Below are positions 34,635-50,483 of a DNA stretch of 64,000 bases, in pieces. The position numbers and the translations under genes were made by a program. The notes beneath the pieces are model-generated. The model searched no databases, was not told the origin of the DNA, and saw nothing but the letters and a program-made list of their open reading frames with translations. This stretch comes from Amoeboaphelidium protococcarum (lineage: Eukaryota; Aphelidiomycota; Aphelidea), in assembly GCA_023515745.1 (NCBI GenBank), contig JALECJ010000001.1, positions 744,001 to 808,000 of the forward strand, read 5' to 3'. How positions within the stretch are numbered: position 1 is the stretch's first letter; each line of letters begins with the position of its first letter.

Positions 34635-35967
34635 ATGACTAAAGACAGTCAGTAAAGTTCACGGGCAGAAGGTGCATATTTTGGTCAATGCGCTTTTTCT
34701 CGTGACCAAGAAAGCCATGTGTCCTCACTTTTGGAGAGATAACTTGGACTCGGCTATGTGAGTACAAGACAGGGTGCTGCTGGAAGTAAGATGTCTTCGT
34801 GTTTTAGTGGACTGTATTTTGATAGTGAGTATGAATATATGTAGTGAGAATCAACTATCTTGAGGGAAATAGAGCAATAGAGTTGGCTAATAAAATTTTT
34901 GGGTTCAACGGATGGTCAACAAGGATTGTGGACTTGCAGGTTGACTTTTGTGACGAAGTGAATGGACGCGTTTCACTTGGTGTCAGTTGCACGACCAGAG
35001 TCACTCTTAAGGATGGCACTTACAAAGAGGTACTAATTCTGTTTTACTTCATTTACCTGAAAATTGATCGTATTAAGAGAGGTAGGATGTTGGATATGGA
35101 TCTATTGTCAATTGCAAAGCCAAGGGGGACGCTTATTAGAAAGCTAAGAAGGAGGCCGTGACGGATAGTCTGAAACGGTGTCTGAGATTATTCGGAAATG
35201 CTCTTGGTAACTGCCTCTACGACAAGACATACATCTAGAATATTCACAAGCCACAAATGGTACGTAATGTATTGATCTTTCTGACTACTATAGTATTGCT
35301 GGTCTAATATGTAGCGTTCCTAGATGAGTTTGCTGAATCCAGACACTGAATTTGCTTATGTTGAAAGTCGCGTAAACCCCCATGCACACATTAGTAATAA
35401 AATTCACAATGCTCCAACAGGCTTAGCAAATGTTTCAACTATATCTCAGCTGAAAGAGACTTAAAATTCAGCATCAGCAGGAGATGCTAGTTTCATTGAT
35501 GTACCTGAAGACGCGTGGGAAGGTATGTCAATTAGTAATGTTCGGAAAGTAACAAAAAAGATTCAATATGCGTGCGTGTAGTTGGGATGGATGAAGAAAT
35601 GTTGTAAGCCTGTGATGCGTCAATGCAAAATGTATCACCAAATATCGACATTAGTATCGGAGCTACCACTAATCGTACTTTAGTGCACCAACCATCGCAT
35701 GGACGTGATATTCTTAGAGGCGCAGAGGATACCGGCAAGCGTGCCAACAAATCTGAATCGTGTCTGCAGATTCTGAATTCTATACCATCTGCATCGAACA
35801 CGGTATTTTAGTATATATTTATATAGAATTTGATGTATAAAATGCATGGGAAATGTAGAATATCTCCATGCGCCCTCAGTCAGGATTTCAGAACGATCAG
35901 ACATTCAAAAAGCCTCGCGTTTGAACTTGAACAGTTGTTATATACAATACATTGGATCTAATGTTGA
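34635..35967 (+). CDS. RAD52: DNA recombination mediator Rad52
   Basis: A 367-residue protein from exons 34635-34785, 34845-35029, 35086-35259, 35315-35522, 35582-35967. The N-terminal ring domain is complete: [19 protein letters not shown], then [88 protein letters not shown]. This domain anneals single strands and promotes Rad51 loading and single-strand annealing. The C-terminal half is poorly conserved, as usual. The last 50 residues after ASNTVF look less coding-like, so the final exon may be shorter. Four introns, three ending TGTAG and one GGTAG. Confidence 0.92.
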
Positions 35968-36993
35968 TTTTATATCAAGTGTGGAAGTTTCATTTTTGGA
36001 ATTTTCATTTATGATAAATACGTGGTCCTGTCTAGCGACGAAAAAATCTCTGGTCAACCGGTCAGATGGAGTTGTGCTCCTCAGTCACTTGAAAAGCGAT
36101 CGTTTCGTTGGCAATCGTTGGTCGCTCGTGTCGAATTTTATCTGGCATGTGTATCGTCTTGCACGCGCTCCTGAATATCATCCGTCCAACTGCACATTAT
36201 AGTCCTCTGCCGTTTCCTCCGTTGGTAGCTTTCCTCCCTCTCTCCCTCCCTCCCTGTCTCCTCTCGGCTGGTATCTTCTACCTCTGTCTGAATCTGTCTC
36301 TGCTGGTATACTCCTCTCCTCTCTGTCTCTCTGTTGGTATCCTCTTCCTCTGTCTGTCTCTCTGCTGGCGTGTCTGTACCTCGCTGGATCACTTTGGATA
36401 TCGAACAATGATGGCAGTCAAATTATATTTCTTTCTCTTTTTAATAAGCTATCTCTTAACTTGGTTTTCTCCCATTTCAATACATTTTTATCATATTGAA
36501 TCAATGAGCCAGTTTCAACTACAGTACGAAGATCCAAACAATCTTCATTCACGTTCACCGCGATCATCAGCGTCGCCATTCTCGCATGTTCAACTTCAGA
36601 CAAAGAGTGATATAGTGAGATGCTTACTACATGCTCGCGCTACTGTATTTGACAATATGGTGAACATTGACTGAACTCTTCGCACGGCATTCGTTTTATG
36701 CTACTCCAAGGCAACCACCATTGATTGTCGGCCAATTCAGTAAACGTATAAGATTAGTCCGTCACGTGGAGCGGCCTAGAACAAACTTTAAAGATTGATT
36801 ACACAGCAATATCGCCAGGTAGATCACACTTAGGGTAGTCTTCAGTGTGAATCGTTTCAACAGCGGGCGGTCAATACAAATCTTTAGCCACAAGTGAACC
36901 AAAGCCACCGAGCGCGTGTGATTGGAGCGTTCATCAATTCAAAGTCATTGAGCGCTTACATCATCGAAACGACGATTCGAAACAGGAAGAGAA
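35968..36993. other. Long intergenic region with pyrimidine repeats and a small ORF
   Basis: About 1 kb between RAD52 and the peroxidase. It holds the imperfect repeat at 36221-36394 (listed separately). An open frame extends from 36108 to TGA 36674; its last part, from the ATG at 36504 (MSQFQLQYEDPNNLHSRSPR), is the most protein-like piece. It has no TAA/TAG Gln codons and no known motif, so I do not call a gene. Confidence 0.35.
36221..36394. repeat. Imperfect pyrimidine-rich tandem repeat
   Basis: Units each start with g(c/t)tggta or a near variant, at about 36221, 36267, 36302, 36333 and 36364. The spacing is 46, 35, 31 and 31 bases. Each unit is filled with ctctgtctgtctctctg-type sequence. 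One strand is almost pure pyrimidine. Confidence 0.75.
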
Positions 36994-37702
36994 ATGCGTC
37001 GCTGGGTTTCTCTTCTAGTCTACGTCATTGTGATTACTTTATCTGTACAAGTAGTCAAAATTCTGCTCTCTACCACACGTTTAAATACTACTAGCAATTC
37101 GCTACTTGCCACCTTCCGCAAGTTGTATACTACTACCGCATCGACTAACATGGCTGCCAAGAGTTTTCATGATTTCACCGTGAACGACATCAAGCATCAA
37201 CCGTATGATCTTGCTCAGTTGAAGGGAAAGGTGAGTCTTATTCAACTAATTGATTGTTATAATTCGTAATCGCTCATTTGCACTTTATATGTAGGTTGTG
37301 CTAGTTGTGAACACTGCTTCCGAGTGTGGATTCACGAATCAGTACGATGGTCTGCAAAAGCTGTATGACTAGTACAAGGACAAGGGATTCACCGTGTTGG
37401 GATTTCCATGTAATCAATTTGGTGGTCAAGAGCCTGGCAGTGAAGATTAGATTCAGAATTTCTGCACCACCCGCTTCAATGTCAAGTTCCCGCTGATGGA
37501 GAAGGTTGACGTAAATGGCGACAACACCCACCCGCTGTACCAGTGGATGAAGTCCCAAAAGTCTCAACTGATGATGGAGCGCATCAAGTGGAACTTTGAA
37601 AAGTTTCTGATCGGCAAGGATGGCCAGGTTGTCGATCGTTTCGCGTCAACCACCACACCGGACTCGATTGCAAAGAACGTTGAGAAGGAGCTGAGCAAGT
37701 GA
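36994..37702 (+). CDS. GPX: Glutathione peroxidase-type thiol peroxidase, cysteine form
   Basis: A 214-residue product from exons 36994-37230 and 37295-37702; the acceptor ends TGTAG. The peroxidatic site is NTASECGFTNQYDGLQKLY with Cys, not selenocysteine. GFPCNQFGGQEPG and WNFEKFLIGKDGQVVDRFAS complete the family motifs (Cys, Gln, Trp, Asn). The N-terminal 52 residues from the first ATG form a hydrophobic segment (WVSLLVYVIVITLSVQVV) plus a Ser/Thr/Arg-rich stretch. They could be a signal anchor or mitochondrial leader. A second ATG at 37151 (MAAKSFHDFTVND) gives a normal cytosolic enzyme of about 162 residues. Fungal Gpx of this type usually work with thioredoxin. Confidence 0.93.
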
Positions 37703-38169
37703 CTATCTAGCGATTCTCTTTGCAAATTGTGACAAACAATTTTCTGAAAATGAATATATTAAATGATTACTGAAAAGCATCTTTACTTTTACAATATACG
37801 CTCTGACTTTACATATATGGATATCGAATTAACGTTGAACTTGGCGTCAAACGATGCTTATCCAATTGCAAATGGACTTTTCCAACGAGATCGGTTTGAT
37901 CGAAGTGGTGGCAAACTCGTTCTTTATTGCCTGTCTTCTTCCCGTGCAAAATTCATCAGCAGTGATGAAGCGATCAATCGCCATCGCACTTTGCTGTCTC
38001 GCGCCTTCTTGTTTTAAACTTTCCTGTTTGCGCTCTTTCACGCTTTTGATCCTTTGTGTGTTTTCATTCATTGCCTCATAGAAATTGCCAGGTATTTGTG
38101 TATTCTGTATTAGATTTAGTCTAGTCTGTAAACAGAAAATATTTTATAGTTACTAAATTGCTGTGAAAG
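37703..38169. other. Intergenic between GPX and homocitrate synthase
   Basis: About 470 bp. Several frames are open in both strands but with no ATG-to-TGA gene of known type. It should hold the GPX 3' UTR and the homocitrate synthase promoter. Confidence 0.4.
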
Positions 38170-39456
<1,287 letters not shown>

Positions 39457-39599
39457 TTATAAGTCATGATTCTTCTTTCGTAGTGCAGAGAGTTTTTGCA
39501 CTTTGGTTTTATTTTCATTTTGATTGCCCTTAATTACAATAAGCTTCGTACTTAAATTTACTAATTCATCGATCGTTCGATTAATCAGTGACAGTTGCA

Positions 39600-39919
39600 A
39601 TGCAAAATTTAGCGCGAGATTTGCTTACAGAGCAATGCGTTGTGGCCAATCGCTGTCATGCATCTCAGGTCAAGTTGCAATCGGAAATTGAGCGTCTTAA
39701 TGCTGGTATGTATTTGTTCATTATTCCGCTATAAGGTTCACGTAAAGTTAGATTGTAGAATTGTAATTGATCCAGGATACCGTTCACCGTCCGCAGTTGC
39801 AAGAGAGTATTACAAAATTGCGCGATGCTCAAGATCGATTGATTAACGTCAACTAACGCCTGCATAATATTAGTAATGGATTGAAGATGTATAAAGAAGA
39901 TCTAAGTAGTAGTAATTGA
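39600..39919 (+). CDS. Small coiled-coil protein, unrecognised
   Basis: An 88-residue protein from exons 39600-39705 and 39759-39919, joined phase 1 at a TGTAG acceptor. The sequence is almost entirely heptad-like: SQVKLQSEIERLNA, QESITKLRDAQDRLINVN, ISNGLKMYKEDL. The splice restores a continuous coiled coil, which supports it. Candidates are small subunits of coiled-coil assemblies (BLOC/BORC, kinetochore or spindle), but I see no signature. It ends 24 bp from the APC4 3' end, convergent. Confidence 0.7.
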
Positions 39920-39943
39920 ATGCTATTGATTAATACAAGGATT

Positions 39944-41974
39944 TCATGATTATTCATCATCATCTTCATCTTATTCCGCACTGTCAGTCACCTCTGCTAG
40001 ATCGATAATCTAAATTCTCTTGTCATTGTAGACGGCGGCAAGATTTCTTTTTCTACTGATGGCTAGTCTGCAATTACTCTTAACTTTGCACCTTGACTTG
40101 AATGATAATGTCTTAGTCCCAATTAACTCTTGTATATCCAGTGCAGTAATATAATCGCAATCGTCAGTTTATGAAGTCATGAGGAGAATAACAAGATCTT
40201 GGTTCAGAATTTGGACACTTTTAATAGTCACATCCTGTGGAATCTTATACTCTTACTTATGCTCCTGGTGTAATAGAACGAATTTATTATTCTGCACACT
40301 GACCACAACCAGATCATTATCAACTTTGCTTCTTATAGAGCACAATAAATCTGACTTTTCTTGAAATCCAAATGAAGTTTATAATTCACCTAAATTTGGC
40401 GAATAAAATGACATTTGCAGATACTTGGTCAATATTCCCATGCAACTATCAATTTTCTAACAAAGCAGATTGAACATCTTTTAATCAATAACCCGATCAA
40501 CCACCATCTTGGTCGAGTCAACGTTCAACATCTTGCACTGTTGATAATTTAACATGTCATAAGTGGACATGAAGTACAAAAGCTGCTCCACATCAAATTC
40601 TGGACCACCAACCTGATCTACAATAGAGTTGAATTCCTCATCTGTTAAGAGTTGAGACCGTTCACTATCTTCCATAAGAACTAAGCAGGACGTGATAAAC
40701 TTCACAAACAACTCATACCCCACAACAATACTCTGGATACCACGAAGAACTTTAATACTGAATTCATGTAGCTGATAGCCATACAATCTGCAGTTCTTGA
40801 TTTCCTCTAATACAGATTAATGAGCATTGTCTTGATCTTCAGTATCACAGAGAAACGCCAAGTATAGAGCCTTGCGCAGTATAGAGTCATAAATGTCAGC
40901 ATATCTTTAGAGTGAATCTTGTTTCAGCTACTTAATCAAGTCGCTTTAAAATTGTTTAGCTTGAGTCAATTGGGAGATCATCTATTTCAGGCCGCCATTG
41001 CCTTTAATGAAGGTGGTTACAAGTTCACCGTAGTCTAATCGAGTGCTTTCGATGACTTGATATAACAAGTTGAACGGTTCCACCTGCTAATTTATACAAA
41101 TCATATCAAATCTTTTTATCTAATCTTTAATTTGTACTTGAATCTTTTAACAACCTTCTTGAATACTATTAATCTACTATATGGCAGTCTGATACTAATT
41201 ATTGAGATTCATCATTCCTATAGCTAAATCTTTCAGCAATAACCATACACGATTGCTAAATTGAGGCATACTGAAAGACAGTACACCCATCATGTTATCA
41301 CTCTTCTATATCACAACATCCAGAATAGAACCATCTTGAGACAAGTGTGCTTCATAACTTTAAACCTAATGAGGAATATCTACAGTGCAAACTTGTACCA
41401 GACCAAGTACAGATATAGTGAGTTTTTGAGACTATTGATTGAACTAGACAGTAAGTGGCAAATTCAGACTGACAGAATATTTGAACTCGTCCCAAATGGA
41501 GTACTCAGATGAGGTGATAAATTGGTCTTCACTGTTCTATTCCTTATGATAATCTTCTTCATCGTCACCATGTAAAGTCAAATGAACACATTAATACACT
41601 ATGTTCTACTTGTCATCGCAATTTGAGAGCTCTTATTACATAGTCTTATCTTGCAACAACTAAGAGAAATCCTAGACTAGCGAATGCTGATTGCCATTTG
41701 ATAACAGTTGTTATTGCTTTTATGGCAAAAGACTCTCTGCATGCAAAACCTTGTTACAATTTCCATCTACCATAAACCGACCGTTATATGTAAACCATAT
41801 AGGTGTAGATTCAAATTGATGTTCTACTACTTGGTCTCCATTAATTCTGTATATTCTCACAGGACGCTAATCCTTACTGCAGTCACACACAAAGAACATA
41901 TCTGAAGATGGAGACCACTATAACACTGCATTCTTGCATCCGCCCTTGATTTTGAACTCCTCCAAAACTTGCAT
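39944..41974 (-). CDS. APC4: Anaphase-promoting complex subunit 4 (APC4)
   Basis: A 676-residue protein (human 808). The N-terminal WD40 part begins MQVLEEFKIKGGCKNAVLQW with SPSSDMFFVCD, like the family IIFLVWSPKRDLIAL. A helical middle follows (SNRVWLLLKDLAIGMMNLNN, EPFNLLYQVIESTRLDYGEL), typical of the APC4 long helical domain. A second beta-rich part closes the propeller, and the end is acidic (QDEDDDEQS), as in animal APC4. No intron is needed. It is a scaffold subunit of the APC/C ubiquitin ligase. Identification rests on architecture and local wording rather than one catalytic motif. Confidence 0.75.
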
Positions 41975-42255
41975 ACTGAATACTACAAGACACTGGAAAT
42001 GCTATTATGATATTTAAAGGACGTATAGATAATACAGGTGAGATGTCCTAACAGAAAGAAGCTCCTAATTTATAAACTTTTAAAGATGAAACAAGAACAG
42101 AAACGCGTTGCGGAATATCTCGCTTGGAACGCGTAGAGATTCAACTTGAAAAAGCCTTCAGTAATTTCTATTAATGAAGATAGAGTACCCTCCCATTCAA
42201 TGTATATAATAAAAGATATAAAATATAAGTAAATGGACAATTCATTGGTATTCAT
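41975..42255. promoter_or_regulatory. Between XPB 3' end and APC4 start
   Basis: About 280 bp containing the APC4 promoter. Two acgcgt sites lie at about 42102 and 42130. The frame upstream of the APC4 ATG stays open for a while, so an upstream exon is possible. Confidence 0.35.
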
Positions 42256-44841
<2,586 letters not shown>

Positions 44842-45190
44842 AATGTTGCAATTAATATCAAAAAGAATCAACCTGGTAAAATGTCTAATTACACACAAAT
44901 AGATGATGATGATTGAATATACCAGAGACGAACGTGGATGATCTAATCAAAGAGAGAACACGAAACGGATAAATATAACAAGAGAGAAAGAGAGAGAGAC
45001 GAAGCACGTCACTCTACAGATTACTGCGATGTCAAGAAGATTCAAGCCAAGAACAAAGAAAGAAGGAAAGCGACACTAAATCTAAAGCTGAAGTGAGAAT
45101 GAAGCGATAGCCACAATGTAAAATACGGAAACGCGCACGTAAATAGTATTCTTGAAATGATGGTGTATATTTAAAATGAGAGTCAGTCAA
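44842..45190. promoter_or_regulatory. Upstream of XPB, downstream of RPS18
   Basis: About 350 bp with a GA-rich block (agagagaaagagagagagac, 44981-45000). It should contain the XPB promoter and the RPS18 3' UTR. Confidence 0.4.
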
Positions 45191-45655
45191 TCACTTCTTC
45201 TTAGAGACACCGACAGTCTTACCTCTACGACCGCTAGTCTTGGTGTGCTGACCACGGACACGCAGACCCCAGTAATGACGCAGACCACGGTGAGCGCGAA
45301 TCTTCTTCAATCTCTCCAAATCCTCACGCAGACTGTTGTCCAAAAAGTTTGAGAGCAACTACCCATAAGATCCATCCTTGATGTCTTTCTATCTGTTGAG
45401 CATCCAGTCTGGAATCTTGAACTGGCGAGGGTTCTGCATGATATTGACAATACGCTCCAGCTCTTCGGTGGTCAGTTCACCGGCACGTTTGTTAGTGTCC
45501 ACATCAGCCTTCTTACATGCCAGGTTGGCGTAACGGCGACCCACACCTTTAATGTCGGTGAGCGCGTACATAATCTTATGACGACCATCAATATTAGTGT
45601 TCAAAACACGTAGAATGTGCTGAAAGTTTTCAGTCTCTGGCACCACCAATGACAT
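45191..45655 (-). CDS. RPS18: 40S ribosomal protein S18 (uS13)
   Basis: A 154-residue protein (human 152). [50 protein letters not shown] and [20 protein letters not shown] are all family sequence, ending VSKKK then TGA. In-frame TAG codons at NRQKD and YGQLL are Gln in the human protein, making this a strict test of the code. No intron. The gene lies between XPB and RanBP3, all on the minus strand. Confidence 0.98.
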
Positions 45656-45973
45656 TATTAATATTTTTTGATTATTTTATTAAAATCGTTGGATAAAAGC
45701 ACTGGTATATGGTACTGTTAATTGGGCGCGTAAGGCTGGCTCTTCTGCTCAGGGAAAACTTTCGCGTTCAATCACTCAGTCGGTTAAGGTTCTCTTCTCT
45801 CGCTCGCTCGCTCGCTCTTTCCGTTGATTGATTGTCGCGTGAGAAGACTAAAGGTGAAACGATCGTTCATTAGATAAATTTGATGACAATAGCCGTGAGT
45901 CAAGTAAAATAATAGTAACCATAAAACACTCATTGTTATAAATAAATTGTATTTTTATACTCAGGAAGAAGTG
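45656..45973. promoter_or_regulatory. RPS18 promoter region with CGCT repeats
   Basis: About 320 bp upstream of RPS18. A CGCT tetranucleotide run lies at 45800-45816 within a pyrimidine-rich stretch. Such tracts recur near other starts in this window. The left part must also contain the RanBP3 3' UTR. Confidence 0.45.
45800..45816. repeat. CGCT tetranucleotide run
   Basis: Four tandem CGCT units in the RPS18 promoter region, inside a longer pyrimidine-rich stretch. Confidence 0.8.
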
Positions 45974-47530
45974 TCATTCCTTCTATGGTACAAATTCGTC
46001 CCATGTGCCATCTTGACTGTCTGGCATGCTCTCCACATCTTCAGAAGCATCTTCATCTCTGTAGCCACTTTCGTTCACCTCTTGATCATCATCGTCGTCG
46101 TCTTCGCCATCTTGACTTGGCTATGATGATGATTGCTATGATGACGCGTTTGACTCACTCTTATCTTCCTGATCATCCTTCTACTCATCATCCTACTAAC
46201 CATTCCCTTATGCTTCTTCATCGTAATGATAATAATAATCGTCAAATTGCTAATGATGCTGATTCTGAATGCCATTTTTAATATCATCTGCAATTTAAGA
46301 ATATACAGTTTCAATTCCATTCTTCTGTGTCAATTATTACAACATTTACAGCCAATCTTCAACAATCTCCTTGTTCTCATACCTCAGTGCATAAGTGACG
46401 AATTGGCCATCATCTGCCATCGATCCGAATATCAAACTTCTATCTCCACTCTTCTTCACTGACATACCTTCGAATATGGCCACATTTAGAATAAGTCCCA
46501 TCGTTCCCAAACTTCTAGCAATCAGGCGAGCCTTATAACTAGAACTTTTACTCGCATCATTAGGGGTTTTCTTGTTGCTTTACTTTGACGGTGATTATTT
46601 AGAAGATGCTGCAGTAGAACGCAATTCTTGTTTATGAGATATATTTAAATGAACCAGGCCTTGACCTCGCTGTTTCCACTCCTTCTCCTCCTAGTCATAC
46701 TTCTTTATCACAACTCTATTGCGCAATAGAGTGATCTCTTCCTCTTCTCCAGTGTGAACTGATCTTTGCTCAAATTGAGCCCCTTCATTAGACTTTCTAC
46801 CGATAGCTGACTATTAGTTATCCGCTTTGTCTTGTTATTTTAACAATTCATCAAAGTTGGAATTTGCCTTGTTTTATACACCACTCAGCACAGACTAGAA
46901 TCCACCGCTGACAGTTCCAACAGACTGACCGAATATACTTTTCGTGCTCTTTTACTGCTGAGAATCACCGCTAGACTTCTACTTATCCTCACTGTTTTAC
47001 TACGGCAGCTTCATTTTATCAGCATTATGTGGAAAGGAGGTGGCTTACACTTTAGAGGGCGATGCAAACGAAGGCAAGGTAAACCCAGAGCCAAAAGTTC
47101 TAGCAGACATTGATAATTGCCCAAAAGCAGACGACTGACCAGTGAGTGGTGGATTAAGAAGAGAAGTCATAGAGGATGAGGCGGTTGCAGCATTAGATTG
47201 TGGATCACTGAGACTACTTCTGCTAGTACCGTCTTCTCCCCCATCCTGTTTCTACTACTTTGTGCGATCTTTAGTATAATGCTGATGCTATTGTTGTTGT
47301 GAACCATTCAAAGAATCGCCGCCTTCTTCTTCTTCTTATTGTAAGACATCATTGGAAGCCTTTCTCTTCAGATTCTGATCGTTACTGGACGCCTTAACAT
47401 TATTATCATGAATGTTGGATGTCTTCTTCTCTTTAGACTCCACCAAACTACTTGATTGTTCACCCTCAAGCTTCTTGATAACTATAGGCTTAGATGGTTT
47501 AAACTGTATTTTATTGGTTCCTGAGGTCAT
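45974..47530 (-). CDS. YRB2: Ran-binding protein 3 / Yrb2-like nuclear export cofactor
   Basis: A 518-residue protein without introns. The N-terminal two thirds is disordered, with FG-type patches (SAFGQL, ARTFGSGFTLPSF, SIFGQSVG), as in Yrb2, RanBP3 and Nup50/Nup2. The Ran-binding domain at about residues 245-375 has LLRNRVVIKKYDQEEKEWKQ, RGQGLVHLN, LGTMGLILNVAIFEGM and a final strand-helix pair. The C-terminal 110 residues are acidic and Gln-rich. A CRM1 cofactor role is the family function. Nup50/Nup2 is the main alternative. Confidence 0.82.
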
Positions 47531-47813
47531 ACTGTTCTCAAATAATTATATAACTAGTATAGTGTAATGTAATGTCAGACGTGATCAAAGTGATAAATAC
47601 AGAATTGCTGCAGGGAATAAGAAGAAAGGAAGTGAAAGGAACGCGTCTTCACACACGCGCTCCCTTGAACTTTGAACTCTCTAAAACGAAAAGGCCATTG
47701 CTTTACTGAAACGAAGAAACAGACTTTCAATATCTCTACATTTCCTATTTGAGATTTCGAAACGATAAACTCCGGTATAGATTAAGACTGTTCATATAGA
47801 CAATTGACCGGGT

Positions 47814-49209
47814 ATGACAACTTTGATTGTACTGCCTCTCTGTAAGTGCTTTTTATTAATCGCGGTTTGCGTGATTGCTGTGATTTAGTATAATGACTTT
47901 AATGATCTTCATATTGTAGAAGAAAGTGTTCTTAGATTAGGTATTGCTGGAGTCGATTTTATGCCGCACTCTGTGGATGTGACTGATGATTCCACTATGG
48001 CTATATTGCACGCTGTAAGATTACTTTTATTCTAATGCCGTGAAAAATTATGAACTTCGACTTGAGTGTAGGTTAAGCCAGATCGAATAATGATTGTGGG
48101 AAATGATGTCTCTGGCCAAGACAATGTGTCTAAAGTTGTATCTATGTTGAAGAGGAGATTGGGCAGTGTAAGTGTTGACTGTGTGGTGATCTCTCAGTCT
48201 TTCGCGGCCTTGTTTGCCGTTCCATCTCTCACCGGGCTGGTCATTGATTTATCTTATTCTTATACCTCATGCTAAGCAGTAAGATTTTACATTGTTGAGT
48301 TTAGGCTCTACGTAAACGATTCATATGTAGATTGTTCATGGACGCGTCATTTAATGCTATGATTGTCCTAATTATACCAAGATTGGTCTTGATGGCGTTC
48401 TACGGGTCTTCAAATGGCTTTTGGTACAGCATGGTACTTTACAGTCTTCATAAGGTTCTTTGGACATTTTACTCGGTAATTATGAATTCTGCCTAGATTT
48501 ACTGTTTCGCTGCTCTCTTGTGAGAGCTATTGATAAGGATAAAGACGGCGCGTAATTTAATGATTATGTTCATACACTTTCTGATGGAACTGCATTGATT
48601 ATGCCTGCATGGATTAGATGGTCCGTGTATGAAATTCTCTTTGCGCGTGCTGGCAGTGATCTTATGGGAACTATTCGGATAGATAAAGATGGTCATGATG
48701 CTACCCAAGATATAAGTAGAATTTTAGATGATGCAGTAGAATTGAACATAGTGGACGTTGTAATCGCTCATTTGTAAAATGTGGCCATTGATGATCGCAT
48801 TCGTGTCGTTGAAAATCTTATGGTTATTGGACCCGCGTCTCTAGTGCCTGGAATGAAGTTGAGGCTTCTGAAAGAGATTCGACATGGATTGTTAGAAGCG
48901 AAAAACTATTCATTGGTTTAGAACAACTTGAATACACTTGCAGACAAAGTCAAAATGGTTAGACCAGACAGCTGTATTATAGGTGGATAATATCGAGGCG
49001 ATTTGGCATCATATATAGGAGCCAACGTTTTGAATATGTCGAATCCACCTGAAAAGTCAATTGTTGGCTCAACATCGTCCGCTGCATCGATTCTGTCTAG
49101 ATTTAACTCTTTGCAATTAAGAAGGCAAAGTCGTGGTGTTAAAAGTGCGTAAGCTCAAGACAATCTCCCCGCCTTCAAGAGTACATTCAAGCTAAATGAA
49201 CATAAATGA
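47814..49209 (+). CDS. ARP10: Actin-related protein Arp10 (dynactin pointed-end complex)
   Basis: A 402-residue protein (human ACTR10 417) from exons 47814-47841, 47920-48014, 48072-48278, 48331-49209; phases 1, 0 and 0; all three acceptors TGTAG. MTTLIVLPLQESVLRLGIAG puts a split TAA Gln across the first junction. It has a second actin half opening LTGLVIDLSYSYTSC (phosphate-2-like strand) and the family segment VVENLMVIGPASLVPGMKLR, which is the animal NLVVIGGTSMLPGF-LR. Arp10/11 caps the dynactin minifilament and takes part in dynein cargo adaptation. The sequence is divergent, as this family usually is. Confidence 0.82.
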
Positions 49210-49272
49210 AAATCGCATTTATTTATTTAAAACACGTTCAGCCTTCAGACGATTAGATCAACACTGCCACAA

Positions 49273-50262
49273 TCATGAAAGATATCTTTACTGGCTCATG
49301 TCACCTTGAGCAGAGTCTTCATAATCGCCATTGCTGTAACCATTACCACCGCCAAGCAACTTATCTGAAGAATCCTCAGCAGATCCACCACCATTAACAT
49401 GATCTTGAATCTCCCAGACATTGTGCTTACCAGCCACACTAAATTCCAGATCCTCCTTAGTGATAGAGTCCCAATACTTATACACCATCATGACGGCGAG
49501 AAGGGAGCAGATAGTGCCAAAGAAATAGCCGTCGACATAATGCTGAGCAGCCTGACAGAGCTGAACACTAATAGCCAGCTAGAATATCTGACCGAGGATA
49601 AAAAAGGCCAGTCCAAACAGGATATCACCCAGAGGCCAGCGATCATCCAAAGTATTCAAGACCAAGATGATCTACATCACCACGTAGATGAAGAGAAATA
49701 TACCATTGAGGATAAAGTAGACAACGAAGAGAGCTGTAGCATTACTAGGGCTGAATCCAGCAGCACCGGTAAATGTACAGCTAGCAATAAAGAAGACAAT
49801 GGCAAATAAGATCAGTGATGTTATCCTGATGCTCCACAGCGATTATCGAGTGCCATCCTCAGCCCACTGAAATCCAACACAGCCATTAAGGAGGAGGATC
49901 CAAAACATTGTGGTCAGCAATCCACAGTAAGCAGCAGTCATGTACGGATAGGCGCTGTTGGCCACTGGCACAATGTTGCTCACCAGTAAGAAATCAAAAA
50001 TAGTCAGCAAGATATAGTTGTAGAAAAACATGACAATTTCCTTTCTACCCACAGCAGTGTACTTGCTCTTAATGTGATATATCATTATACCAGTCATTAT
50101 AAGTGCCACTATATCGATGACCAGAGTCGCTGGCTAAAACAGGAGGTTGCCTGATACAATTTCCACATTGCGCGCATAGCAGGTGGCTTCATTCTTCTAG
50201 CCAACCAGTGGACAAACAGCTAGCGATACCTGACTACAAAATGTGTCAAAATTAAGTCCCAT
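49273..50262 (-). CDS. CHS7: Chitin synthase export chaperone Chs7
   Basis: A 329-residue ER membrane protein (yeast Chs7 316) that lets chitin synthase leave the [22 protein letters not shown] and [20 protein letters not shown] are typical of the family, followed by seven hydrophobic segments (for example [61 protein letters not shown]). The motif [15 protein letters not shown] lies before a Gly/Ser-rich acidic cytosolic tail. The last residues QRYLS are read through TAA. A chitin synthase gene lies 9 kb downstream. No intron. Confidence 0.95.
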
Positions 50263-50483
50263 TATAATTCAATCAATAATGGCTATAACGTTTAATCAAA
50301 GTCGAAATGGCTGAGCTTGAAGCAAAGGGAAAAGCTTGGTGATTCGAGGTTAAACTAAATGGAAGAAAAATTAACGCGCCGTTTCATGATTGGCTGCCGA
50401 GAGAGATCAGTGAAACACAAGAATTTGATTTGATGATGACCACGAAATGCTTTATAAATTTCATCAAAATCACGTAGTAATAC

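Noticed and set aside
36138-36408. Minus-strand Arg/Glu/Gln-repeat ORFs as a gene
   Set aside because: They are low-complexity translations of the pyrimidine repeat with no flanking coding signal.
37295-37360. Selenocysteine form of glutathione peroxidase with TGA at the active site
   Set aside because: The active-site codon is TGT (Cys) in SECGFTNQ; TGA is a stop here.
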